From Elusimicrobiota bacterium (GTDB lineage: Bacteria > Elusimicrobiota > Elusimicrobia > JACQPE01), in assembly GCA_016205025.1 (NCBI GenBank), contig JACQJO010000025.1, positions 1-42,652 on the forward strand: a stretch of DNA of 42,652 bases, written 5' to 3'. How positions within the stretch are numbered: the stretch's first letter is position 1; each line of letters opens with the position of its first letter. Under the pieces are notes generated by a model, which did not search any database, was not told the origin of the DNA, and worked only from the letters and a program-made list of their open reading frames with translations. Shown piece after piece: positions 8,170 to 16,521 of this stretch. The translations under genes and the position numbers were made by a program.

Positions 8170-10164
8170 ATGGCGAGAGTCCGGGGCGGTAAATTGATAG
8201 ACGGCGCGCTTGCCCAATTGCGCATATTGCAGCCATCGTTGGCTGTTAATCCGTTGATCAACAGGGACGCCCGGTATGACAAAGCCAAGGCTTTCATAGA
8301 GAAGGTTTTCAAGGAACGCAAGATTCGCAAAATCCTTTTCGTGCATCCTCCCGATACCACCAAGGCCAGTTTTGATTTTGAGGTTGGAAAACGTGGCGGA
8401 TATTACAATTTTCCGCCTTATGGGCTTGGGGTTCTTGCCCAGAAGGTTGCCGAGGCCGGCATGGAAGCTAAGATAACAGGCCTTCATAACCACGTGTTAA
8501 TGAAGTGTCGCGAATGTAAATACCCCGAAGCATTTGATTATGACAAGATTTGGAAATCAAAACTGCATGAGGATATTTCAGAGTTTCAGCCCGATCTGGT
8601 AGCGGTCACGTGTCTTTTTACGATGACCTATGAGCCATTTAAAGAAGTTTGTCGAGAGATAAAAAATGCGAAGCCTGCCTGGCTGGATGATTGTGATTCT
8701 ATTCCCGTGGCTGTTGGCGGGGTTCATGTTACCCAGTATCTCGATACGGTGCTTAATGATCTCCCGGAAGCAGAGTTCGCATTTTTTAATGAGTCTGAAA
8801 TCGCCTTTGTTAAGTTTGTTGGGATTGTTAATGGAGATCCGGTCGAAGGGTTGGCCCAGACTGCATTTAACGCACCGAACGAAAAATTACTTTTTAGAGA
8901 ATCCTCCAAGCCGGGAGATGCCGACGTCAACGTTATTCCAAGATTCGATTTAATAGCTGTTTCCAAATACACTGACAATGGACGAGTCGGCTCCTTCACA
9001 TGGACAGCAAAGCCCGGCGCTGTCGTTGCGTCCGTCTTGACCAATAGGGGATGCAGGGCAGCCTGCACATTTTGCAATGTCCGCAATTTTAACGGCATCG
9101 GAGTTCGCGGCAGATCCGTTGAGTCAGTATTAGAGGAGCTCCATATTTTAAAGGAAGAACATGGAGTTGGACATATTACATGGCTGGATGATGATTTACT
9201 AAATAACGAAAAGCGGGCTATTCAGTTATTTAATGAGATGGTAAGGAAAAATTTTAATTTTAGCTGGGACGCCATGAATGGAGTCATTGCGTTTTCTTGC
9301 AAAGACGAGGTAATTGCCGCCGCCGCCGAAAGCGGCTGCAAGGCGGTGAATATTGGAGTTGAGTCTGGAAACGGAGAAATTCAAAACCAAATCAAGAAGC
9401 CTGGAACCAGCAAAACTTTTTTACAAGCAGCTCAAGTCTTTCGAAAATACGATTCGATCAACGCCCGCCTATTTTTAATGTTGGGGTTTCCAGGCGAGAC
9501 CCATCGAATGATTGCCGATACAATAACGCTCGCCCTTGAGATGAATTTAGATTGGCACAGCATCACCATCTTGCAACCCTGGCTGACAACCCCTATCTAT
9601 GAAACGATGGCTGAACAGGGGTTAATCGAGGAAAAACAAAAAAAACTTGAGGGCAGATACAGCGCGGGCCCGTTTGGACAGCAGCGCTCGGTAGAGTCCA
9701 ATGATCCGCTGCTTCTCGAGAATTTTAGGAGTTATTTCCGTCCGGAGAATATTGATCGGGTACCCCCGAAGGATAAGCTGTTGGAAATTTGGTTTTTCAT
9801 GAACTATTACTTGAATTTTCATCGGTTATTTTGGGAGACGCGAAAGCACAAATTGGAGCAACAGCTTCGAAATCTGGATAATATCTGCACTATCGTTGCG
9901 CCCGGAAACGGATTTGCTGTTTATTTCAGATCCTTTCTACAACATCGTTTGTTTAGCAGGATAGATTCGGAAGTTATTTTAGATATGGAGAAGGTTTATA
10001 AAACGTCGAAATTTTGGCCCGAGGTGTTTGAGGGCTTGGGGTTACATTTAGATCATGTCAGAAGCAATAATTTTCCAGATAGATCGGCGGCCAAAGAGGA
10101 GTTGGGCCTTGAACACATAACACCCGGATGGTTCAGGAGCGAGGGAAAAACATCAGGATGGTAG
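8170..10164 (+). CDS. B12-binding-domain radical SAM protein
   Basis: 664 residues. N-terminal region (about 53-225) resembles a cobalamin-binding Rossmann domain: KILFVHPP, PPYGLGVLAQ, PDLVAVTCLFTMTYEP and VAVGGVHVT. The radical SAM cluster motif is CRAACTFC with Cys295, Cys299 and Cys302, followed by WLDDDLL and GVESGN strands typical of the Elp3/MiaB-like TIM barrel. The C-terminal 200 residues are helical and unassigned. Such enzymes perform radical methylation of unreactive carbons, ring rearrangements or oxidations; a C-methylation or skeleton change of a sugar or side group is plausible here. No strong ribosome site is visible before ATG 8170. Confidence 0.85.
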   Translation: MARVRGGKLIDGALAQLRILQPSLAVNPLINRDARYDKAKAFIEKVFKERKIRKILFVHPPDTTKASFDFEVGKRGGYYNFPPYGLGVLAQKVAEAGMEAKITGLHNHVLMKCRECKYPEAFDYDKIWKSKLHEDISEFQPDLVAVTCLFTMTYEPFKEVCREIKNAKPAWLDDCDSIPVAVGGVHVTQYLDTVLNDLPEAEFAFFNESEIAFVKFVGIVNGDPVEGLAQTAFNAPNEKLLFRESSKPGDADVNVIPRFDLIAVSKYTDNGRVGSFTWTAKPGAVVASVLTNRGCRAACTFCNVRNFNGIGVRGRSVESVLEELHILKEEHGVGHITWLDDDLLNNEKRAIQLFNEMVRKNFNFSWDAMNGVIAFSCKDEVIAAAAESGCKAVNIGVESGNGEIQNQIKKPGTSKTFLQAAQVFRKYDSINARLFLMLGFPGETHRMIADTITLALEMNLDWHSITILQPWLTTPIYETMAEQGLIEEKQKKLEGRYSAGPFGQQRSVESNDPLLLENFRSYFRPENIDRVPPKDKLLEIWFFMNYYLNFHRLFWETRKHKLEQQLRNLDNICTIVAPGNGFAVYFRSFLQHRLFSRIDSEVILDMEKVYKTSKFWPEVFEGLGLHLDHVRSNNFPDRSAAKEELGLEHITPGWFRSEGKTSGW

Positions 10165-10275
10165 CTCGACGCGTAATTTAAGCGGTATAATTGAGTCAAA
10201 ATAATCAAGAGATTCTTAAAGTGTTTTTGTTGTATTCACAATTTAAAGTTCAAGCGATCAGAGGAGAATTAATTT

Positions 10276-11340
10276 ATGGAAGATAGGGATATTTTAGAGT
10301 CGCTTAACCGGGCCATGTTACGCCAGGGCTGGATCTTTGGCGATAAGGCCAATCGCATTGGTCATCCCTTTGACTGGATCGATGGCGAGCGTGTTTCCTA
10401 TTGGAATAAGGTCCAGGGCGTGCAAGCCCTTCTGCAGTATGTCGCCATGGCTTACGAGCAATATCCAACGCCGGCCCAGTTTAAGACGCCGGACTATGAC
10501 GAGATGCTGGCTCATTGCGAGGATACGGTAACCAAGCTTATTAAGCATTATCTTCCCTTCCCCGTGCGTAAGGAATGGGGCCTTGACAATTTCATTAAGA
10601 GCGCGGCTGTGATACGAACCCAAGATTACGCCTTTATTAAGACTTTCGCGGGGGATCTGGCCGCCACAATAAATCATCTGGACATAGGCCCAGGCGTGGG
10701 CAGTCATGCCATTTACAGTCTTAAGGGCTTTAGTTCTAATTATTATGCCGTTGAGGCGAGCCCGCATTCTTACTGCATTCAACGTCTTATGTTTCGTTTT
10801 TTATCTCCGCTCCCCGGTTCTTATTTGGATACCATTGAGTGCGAGAATTTTGGCTTGAATGAGGGCGCTATCGTTGCGGAGCTTAACAATAAAAATCAAT
10901 ACCGCATCAAGCATGTGCCATCATGGTTGTTTCCATTGGTTTCTACGGAATCAATAGATCTGGTCACGGCTACATGGGTATTAAATGAGGTCAGTTTTGC
11001 CGGGATTCTATGGTTAATGGCCAATGCTTCGCGCGCTTTGCGTCAGGGCGGGTATGTTTATATTCGCGACAGCGGTAAGCTTAAGCCCGGCCGGCACAGT
11101 ATTTCTTATGACAACCTGTTGACAGATATTGGATTCGAAGAGATCGAACGTCTTAAAATCACAAAAAATCGTTTGGATTACTACGGCGTGCCGCGTTTAT
11201 ATCAGAAGAAGACCGGCCAGAGTTATTCCTTCGAAGAATTAGTGGAGCGCTTCCTTGGCAAGTTTGCTGTGGTGTCCCATGGCGGAAGCTATATCCAGAA
11301 TATGGATGAGGTTTCCGCGCGCGAAAAGGTCAGCGCTTAA
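10276..11340 (+). CDS. Class I SAM-dependent methyltransferase
   Basis: 354 residues; AGAGGAGAA lies ideally before ATG 10276. Motif I is LDIGPGVGSHA (Asp136, Gly138, Gly140, Gly142), followed by YYAVEASPHSYCIQR, where Glu155 probably binds the SAM ribose, and a motif IV region SIDLVTATWVLNEV. The N-terminal 125 residues have no recognised fold and may hold the acceptor domain. It follows a 111-bp gap and so may begin a new transcription unit with the unknown 11426 protein and the radical SAM, ThDP and PanB-like genes behind it. Substrate unknown. Confidence 0.75.
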   Translation: MEDRDILESLNRAMLRQGWIFGDKANRIGHPFDWIDGERVSYWNKVQGVQALLQYVAMAYEQYPTPAQFKTPDYDEMLAHCEDTVTKLIKHYLPFPVRKEWGLDNFIKSAAVIRTQDYAFIKTFAGDLAATINHLDIGPGVGSHAIYSLKGFSSNYYAVEASPHSYCIQRLMFRFLSPLPGSYLDTIECENFGLNEGAIVAELNNKNQYRIKHVPSWLFPLVSTESIDLVTATWVLNEVSFAGILWLMANASRALRQGGYVYIRDSGKLKPGRHSISYDNLLTDIGFEEIERLKITKNRLDYYGVPRLYQKKTGQSYSFEELVERFLGKFAVVSHGGSYIQNMDEVSAREKVSA

Positions 11341-11425
11341 TCCCGATCCCTCGTATCCATTAGTCAAGATGTTGGAATTCCCAGGCAGAAGGGCGGAGTT
11401 TTTGCTTGGCATGACGGGTGCCTAA

Positions 11426-12571
11426 ATGAACGGCGTGATCTTAAATTATGACGAGTTGGTGAAGGGCTACTGGGAAGGCCTTAACACCCAGCTTAGAAAG
11501 TTCAGCACCGGCTATGAATTTTTGGACCTGTGGGTCCCTGACAGCGATCACACTTCCAGCATTTTCAATATCATTGACGCCGCGAGCTCCCATGGGCTCA
11601 ATTCCTTTTCGATTAATGTCACCAATGCCGAAGTGGCGCAGTCTTTGGATGTTGAGGAGTTAAAGAAAGCGGCGGGCGCGGGCGGGCAGGTTGCCATTTC
11701 CCATGAGAAGGGGGGCGGCTTGTTGATTGCGGTCACGATTGAGCGCCAGACCGCCTGGACCACCTTGGGCATGGGGGATGTCCCTTCGCTTTACCGCTTG
11801 GTTTTTAATTACGAGACTGCAGTGGGAGATTTTGAGTGTTCCCTAACGGAAATGCCGCCTTTTGTGTTGGCCGAATCTTCCAGCGACGGGGCTGTTTTAA
11901 AAGCCCTGATCGATCCCTCGTCGCATCTGGTCGCTGAAACAGGTTTTCGCGGACGCTTGGCGCCGGTTTCCCGCAGGCTTGTCAACGAGCTTTGCCACAT
12001 CATGAAGGGCAAGCCTGTCAATGAGTGCGGCGATCACGCGGTTATTTTTTTAGAGCATGCCTTAAGGGATAAGTCCCAGCGGCGTTTGAATTCCGGCATC
12101 ACCACGCCGCGTAATTCTTGGTTTGTATTTAAGGAATTGACTCATTTAGTCAGGGAAATGGCGGATGACTATCGGCGCAAAACGAAATACGATGACCGGC
12201 AAAATTTTTATTTACCGGCCAGCTCACCCCAATGGCAAAGGGCTTCGGATTCCAATAAGTTAGAGCTGGTCAGAGAAGCAGCCGCTCTTTTTTGTAAAGC
12301 CAAAGAGATTCTCGCATCTTCCATCGTTGTCAAGGAAATTGTCCGGTCCTCCCGGGTGATGATCGAGGTGGATTTGAATGTCTGGAAAGATTCGGAGCCT
12401 TTTTTGCTGGAGCTGGAAGTGTATTTGAGAAAACAGGTAGAGCTGGCGCTCTCCATTTTTTGCGAGGAGACGCCGGATTTAAACAAAATGCGCTGGGACC
12501 GCCCGGCCGTTAAATCGCAGGTTGCCAAACCTAAGGTTTTTTCCGCGGCGCTGGAGGCGTCAAGCAACTGA
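11426..12571 (+). CDS. Protein of unknown function (381 aa) coupled to radical SAM enzyme
   Basis: 381 residues, no family recognised. No signal peptide or membrane segment; the sequence looks soluble and mixed alpha/beta, with a helical, charged C-terminal third (about 240-360). Segments such as GYWEGLNTQLRKF near the N-terminus and RRLNSGITTPRNSWFVFKEL mid-protein look conserved-type but carry no known catalytic motif. Its TGA shares a base with the ATG of the radical SAM/SPASM gene (TGATG), so the two are almost certainly co-translated and may act together. Coding use is like its neighbours, so it is a real gene. Confidence 0.7.
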   Translation: MNGVILNYDELVKGYWEGLNTQLRKFSTGYEFLDLWVPDSDHTSSIFNIIDAASSHGLNSFSINVTNAEVAQSLDVEELKKAAGAGGQVAISHEKGGGLLIAVTIERQTAWTTLGMGDVPSLYRLVFNYETAVGDFECSLTEMPPFVLAESSSDGAVLKALIDPSSHLVAETGFRGRLAPVSRRLVNELCHIMKGKPVNECGDHAVIFLEHALRDKSQRRLNSGITTPRNSWFVFKELTHLVREMADDYRRKTKYDDRQNFYLPASSPQWQRASDSNKLELVREAAALFCKAKEILASSIVVKEIVRSSRVMIEVDLNVWKDSEPFLLELEVYLRKQVELALSIFCEETPDLNKMRWDRPAVKSQVAKPKVFSAALEASSN

Positions 12572-13713
12572 TGGATAAAGATCCGCGTTATCAACTGGGT
12601 AATCCAAAACTCAAGGATTTGATCTTAGATGGCACAAAAATTGAGTGGCATTTAGACCGGGTCCGGGCTTGGGAGAGGGGCGAGCGCATCGCTCCTATCA
12701 CCATTGACATGGCTTTAACCCGCGCCTGCAATTACGGCTGTGGATTTTGTTACGCCAAGCTTCAGGAAAACGAGAGGAAATCCATCACCCGCGAAGTTAT
12801 TTTTAATTTTCTTGAAGATTGCGCCGAGATCGGGGTTAAAGCGATCAGTTTTGTTTCCGACGGCGAAAGCACGATTTCCCCAGTATTCGTTGACGCGGTG
12901 AAAAAAGGCCACGAACTAGGCCTCTCGATGTCGGTGGCCACCAACGCTTTGGTGCTTAATCGCCGCAAGTTAGAAGAGATTATGCCCTGCTTGACCTATT
13001 TAAGAGTTAATTTTTCGGGAGGCGAGCCCAAACGTTACGCCGAAATCATGGGAGTTCCGGAGAAGTGGTTTTTCCAGGTTTGCCAGAACATTACCGACAT
13101 GATGGAGATCAAGAGAAAGAACAACCTCGACGTCACGGTCGGCATGCAGATGGTTTTAATGCCGCAAGACGCCGACCAAGTGATTCCCTTGGCCAAACTG
13201 GGCAAGAAATTGCGGCCGGATTATTTAATTATCAAACATTGCTCCGACAATGAAGATGGCGCCTTGGGCGTCAATTACGCCGGTTATAAAGGGCTTTACG
13301 ACATTTTAAGGGAAGCCGAAGCTTACTCGGATGATGAATATATGGTTAAAGTGAAGTGGTCTAAAATCGAGCAGGAAGGTAAAAGAAACTACCAGCGCTG
13401 CTATGGAGCTCCTTTTATCTTACAGATGTCGGGATCCGGTCTCGTGGCGCCCTGCGGCCCTCTTTTTAACGAGCAGTACAAGAAGTTCCATATCGGCAAT
13501 ATCACCGAGAACAGGTTTAAGGATATTTGGCAGTCCGATAAGTATTGGGAGGTCATGAATTATTTGGCCTCTCCGGAGTTTAACGCTCAAAACATGTGCG
13601 GTTCTCTTTGCTTGCAGCACATGGTCAACGAGAAATTAGATGCTTACATGAAGGATAAGATTGAGCTTGTTACTCCCACCGGAAGCCCTCCGGCCCATAT
13701 TAATTTTGTTTAA
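12571..13713 (+). CDS. Radical SAM protein with SPASM-like C-terminal domain
   Basis: 380 residues. The radical SAM motif is CNYGCGFC (Cys53, Cys57, Cys60) following APITIDMALTRA. The core continues with FVSDGEST and LRVNFSGGE strands. A C-terminal cysteine set (RCYGAP, VAPCGPLF, MCGSLCLQH) with HIGNITENRFKDIWQS is the usual SPASM/twitch signature that binds auxiliary iron-sulfur clusters. Members oxidise or cross-link peptides, or dehydrogenate aminoglycoside and sugar alcohols. No precursor-peptide ORF is evident nearby, so a small-molecule substrate is more likely. The start is coupled to the unknown protein upstream, and the ThDP enzyme starts 11 bp downstream. Confidence 0.85.
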   Translation: MDKDPRYQLGNPKLKDLILDGTKIEWHLDRVRAWERGERIAPITIDMALTRACNYGCGFCYAKLQENERKSITREVIFNFLEDCAEIGVKAISFVSDGESTISPVFVDAVKKGHELGLSMSVATNALVLNRRKLEEIMPCLTYLRVNFSGGEPKRYAEIMGVPEKWFFQVCQNITDMMEIKRKNNLDVTVGMQMVLMPQDADQVIPLAKLGKKLRPDYLIIKHCSDNEDGALGVNYAGYKGLYDILREAEAYSDDEYMVKVKWSKIEQEGKRNYQRCYGAPFILQMSGSGLVAPCGPLFNEQYKKFHIGNITENRFKDIWQSDKYWEVMNYLASPEFNAQNMCGSLCLQHMVNEKLDAYMKDKIELVTPTGSPPAHINFV

Positions 13714-13724
13714 CGAGATATTCG

Positions 13725-15491
13725 ATGAAGGCCTCTGATTATATAGCTCAATTTATCGCCGAGCAGGGCGTGCGCCATGCCTTTGTTCTAACCGGAGGCT
13801 GCATTGTCCATTCCATCGATTCTATTGCCAGACGCGGCGATATCCGCTACATCCCTGTCCAGCATGAGCAGGCAGGCGCCATGGCGGCTGATGCTTATTC
13901 CAGAGTCACGGACAACTTGGGCGTTGTTTTAACCACCAGCGGCCCCGGTGCCACGAATTTATTGACTGGAACCTGCTGTTCCTATTACGATTCCGTCCCT
14001 GTTTTGAACATTACCGGCCAGGTTCCGATTTCGCAGTTGAAGAGAACAAGCAAATCGCGGCAGATCGGGTTTCAAGAAACCGACGTCGTTTCTATTTTTG
14101 AGTCCGTTACCAAATATGCCGTTTTAGTGGATGATCCCAAAAGAATTCGTTATGAATTGGAAAAAGCTGTTTCTATAGCCAAATCCGGCAGGCCGGGGCC
14201 TGTTGTCGTTGACATCTGCGACGATATTCAGCGTGCCAATATAGAGCCGTCGGCCTTGGAATCATTCAAGGCTCCGTCGCAGGAAAAAAATTTAGTTGAT
14301 CTGGAAAATAAAGCGGCCAAGCTGTTCGGGCTTTTGGCCAAGGCCGAGCGGCCTGTCGTGATTTTGGGCGGAGCCGTTCGGCTGGCGGGAGCCGCTACGG
14401 CGGCCCGGCGATTCATTGGGCAAGCCGGGCTTCCTTATACCCTGACATGGGCCACGATGGACCTAATGGACCATAGCGATCCTTTGTACGTGGGCGGTTT
14501 TGGCGTCACCTCCGGGCGTCCGGGAAATTTTGCGGTTCAGAACGCCGATTTGATCGTAGCTATCGGAACCAGGCTCGACACGCACGAGGCGGGTCCTGAT
14601 TTGAAAAAGTTCGGCCGCGGCGCCCAAAAGGTTATCGTTGATCTTGATCCCGCGGAACTTGAAAAGTATGAAGCCAGAGGCATGCCGGTGGATCTGCCCA
14701 TTTGTGCCGATGTCCGCGATTTTTTTGAAGTTGTGGAAAGAAACTGGGCAAGTTTCACGCGCGGCGAGATCGCACCCTGGTTGGAAAGGATCAGGATATG
14801 GAAACAGAATTACCCCATTTGCTTGCCCGAGTACGATAACGAAACCAAGGTTAATCCCTATGTTTTTATGCGAGAGCTTTCCGGCGCCGTTCAAGATGAC
14901 GCGGTTGTCGTAACCGACTGCGGCAGCAACCTGATTTGGACCATGCAGGGATTTATGGCGCGGGGCAACCAGCGCCTCATTTCGGCTTTCAACCATTCTC
15001 CGATGGGCTACTCGCTTCCGGCCAGCATGGGTGCCGCCTTAGCCAAGGGCGGGCCCGTTGTCTGTATCACCGGCGACGGTGGATTGCAGATGAATATTCA
15101 AGAGTTAGCCACCATTGAAAGGCACAACATTCCGGTCAAGATCTTCGTGATGAATAACCATGGCCATGGGATTATTCAAGGTACGCTGGATAGCTGGCTG
15201 GACGGAAGGCATTACGCCGCCTCTCCGGACTTCGGGCTTCCGGACCCGGATTACACGCGCGTGGCCCAGGCTTATGGTTTAAAAACCGAGACGATCCGGG
15301 ATCACCGGGAGCTCTCTTATAAGATGACCGAGGTGCTCCAGAGCGATGGACCGGTTCTTTGCAATGTCGAGCTCTTAAACCGCAACCAAATAGCGCCCAA
15401 ACTGCTTTATGGCCGTCCCCTGGAAGATCCGCATCCGCTGCTTAAACGCGAGGAGTTTCGCCGCAACATGATCGTTGAACCCATCTCTTAG
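13725..15491 (+). CDS. ThDP-dependent enzyme, acetolactate-synthase-like
   Basis: 588 residues, typical length for the acetolactate synthase/pyruvate decarboxylase superfamily. The N-terminal Pyr domain holds the catalytic glutamate Glu48 in VQHEQAGAMAA; a middle FAD/DHS-like domain lies at about 195-330 (VILGGAV, ADLIVAIGTRLD); the C-terminal PP domain carries the ThDP-magnesium motif GDGG (450-453) through Asn477-Asn478 in FVMNNHGHG. Relatives include YerE-type enzymes that add a two-carbon unit to keto-sugars to make branched sugars. It sits between a radical SAM enzyme and a PanB homologue, so a specialised 2-oxoacid or branched-sugar reaction is more likely than valine synthesis; that is inference. 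Confidence 0.85.
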   Translation: MKASDYIAQFIAEQGVRHAFVLTGGCIVHSIDSIARRGDIRYIPVQHEQAGAMAADAYSRVTDNLGVVLTTSGPGATNLLTGTCCSYYDSVPVLNITGQVPISQLKRTSKSRQIGFQETDVVSIFESVTKYAVLVDDPKRIRYELEKAVSIAKSGRPGPVVVDICDDIQRANIEPSALESFKAPSQEKNLVDLENKAAKLFGLLAKAERPVVILGGAVRLAGAATAARRFIGQAGLPYTLTWATMDLMDHSDPLYVGGFGVTSGRPGNFAVQNADLIVAIGTRLDTHEAGPDLKKFGRGAQKVIVDLDPAELEKYEARGMPVDLPICADVRDFFEVVERNWASFTRGEIAPWLERIRIWKQNYPICLPEYDNETKVNPYVFMRELSGAVQDDAVVVTDCGSNLIWTMQGFMARGNQRLISAFNHSPMGYSLPASMGAALAKGGPVVCITGDGGLQMNIQELATIERHNIPVKIFVMNNHGHGIIQGTLDSWLDGRHYAASPDFGLPDPDYTRVAQAYGLKTETIRDHRELSYKMTEVLQSDGPVLCNVELLNRNQIAPKLLYGRPLEDPHPLLKREEFRRNMIVEPIS

Positions 15492-15504
15492 CCGCAACGG
15501 CGGT

Positions 15505-15532
15505 TTGATTTCTTTGCCGTATGTCCTAAAAT
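15505..15532 (+). promoter_or_regulatory. Candidate sigma70-type promoter before the PanB-like gene
   Basis: TTGATT (15505-15510), a 16-bp spacer and TAAAAT (15527-15532) lie in the 82-bp gap between the ThDP gene and the PanB-like gene, about 40 bp before the GGAGG/ATG. Four of six and five of six consensus bases. It would give the PanB-like gene its own transcript. Motif match only. Confidence 0.3.
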
Positions 15533-15573
15533 GATAAAAATCCATATTCGCATTGATTTTGGAGGCAGCTTTT

Positions 15574-16521
15574 ATGGCATTAGCTAACGGCGACGGCATT
15601 CCTTTGATTCAAGAAAGAATCACCATCAATAATCTCTCCAAGATGAAGGAGAAAGGCGAAGCGATTACCGCTTTAAGCCTTTATGACGCCAGTTTGGCAC
15701 GGTTTTTTGATGAAGCCGGCGGCGAGGTGATTGTGGTGGGCGATTCGGCTTCCATGGCCGCGATGGGCCGTCCCAATACCTTGCCGATCACCATGGAAGA
15801 AATGCTTGTTTTCTCGCGTTCGGTCTGCAGGGGAACAAAGCGGCTTTTCGTGGTCGGGGATATGCCGCTGGGCTCTTATGAAGTTTCTAGCGAATTGGCG
15901 GTCCAGAATGCCCTTCGTTTTATGAAAGACGTCGGAGATCGCCCCTGCAATGCCGTTAAAGTCGAAATCAACATGGATTACATCGAACGCGTCAGGGAAA
16001 TCGCTAAAACGTGTTTAGTGGTGGCTCACATCGGGCTTAACCCCAACAAGGCGGAGATGCTGGGAGGTTATCGCACCCTGGGCAAAACCAAACAGAGCGC
16101 GGAAGAGCTCTGTGAAGTGGCTCTGGCGGCCGAGGAGGCCAAAGCCTGCATGATTTTGATTGAATCGGTGCCGGAAGAGGTGTCCCAGGTGATCCGAGAA
16201 AGCGTCAAGATTCCCGTCCTAGGCATCGCGGCCGGAAGAAAGTTAGATGGGCAACTTTTAATCGGCGCCGATCTTTTAGATTTTTATGAATGGCCGGGCA
16301 ATCGAAAGCCCAGGCATTTCAAAATTTATAAAACCGAAAAATCCGGATTAACCCCGGGCGGCTTGGTGCGGGAAGCTTTTTCCTGGTATGTGCGGGCGGT
16401 CAAATCAGGCGAGATGCCGGGGGAAGAGAATGTGCATTTTCTGCCCAATGACGACCGGCCGGAAGTCGCGCGGTATTTAAGGGATCTGCGCTCCAATCGC
16501 GCGAACCAGCCTGTTTTTTAA
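15574..16521 (+). CDS. panB: PanB homologue (3-methyl-2-oxobutanoate hydroxymethyltransferase family)
   Basis: 315 residues from ATG 15574, chosen because GGAGG at 15561-15565 precedes it. It carries the PanB TIM-barrel pattern: VGDSASMAAMG (Asp57), VVGDMPLGSYEVS (Asp96), AVKVE (Lys129, Glu131), AHIGLNPN (His152), LGGYRTLGKT and LIESVPEEV (Glu197). The magnesium and catalytic positions of characterised PanB enzymes all have counterparts. PanB transfers a hydroxymethyl group from methylene-tetrahydrofolate to 2-oxoisovalerate, giving ketopantoate. It is about 50 residues longer than typical PanB, mostly at the C-terminus. Located after an acetolactate-synthase-like enzyme in a glycan locus with no panC or panD, so it may hydroxymethylate another 2-oxoacid. 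Confidence 0.8.
   Translation: MALANGDGIPLIQERITINNLSKMKEKGEAITALSLYDASLARFFDEAGGEVIVVGDSASMAAMGRPNTLPITMEEMLVFSRSVCRGTKRLFVVGDMPLGSYEVSSELAVQNALRFMKDVGDRPCNAVKVEINMDYIERVREIAKTCLVVAHIGLNPNKAEMLGGYRTLGKTKQSAEELCEVALAAEEAKACMILIESVPEEVSQVIRESVKIPVLGIAAGRKLDGQLLIGADLLDFYEWPGNRKPRHFKIYKTEKSGLTPGGLVREAFSWYVRAVKSGEMPGEENVHFLPNDDRPEVARYLRDLRSNRANQPVF

Noticed and set aside
10186-10191. Perfect TATAAT in the gap before the 10276 methyltransferase
   Set aside because: No acceptable -35 element 16-18 bp upstream; kept only as a weak possibility.
10318-10782. Minus-strand ORF of 154 codons
   Set aside because: Antisense to the 10276 methyltransferase, whose motif I lies in this stretch; a shadow ORF.
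14463-14996. Minus-strand ORF of 177 codons
   Set aside because: Antisense to the ThDP enzyme; low-quality composition and no family resemblance.
15492-15503. CCGC-AACG-GCGG hairpin after the ThDP gene
   Set aside because: Four-base stem, no clear T-run; too weak for a terminator.
15574-16521. PEP mutase (phosphonate pathway) paired with the ThDP enzyme as phosphonopyruvate decarboxylase
   Set aside because: The EDKxxxxxNS motif of PEP mutase is absent, whereas PanB-type segments and catalytic residues are present throughout.
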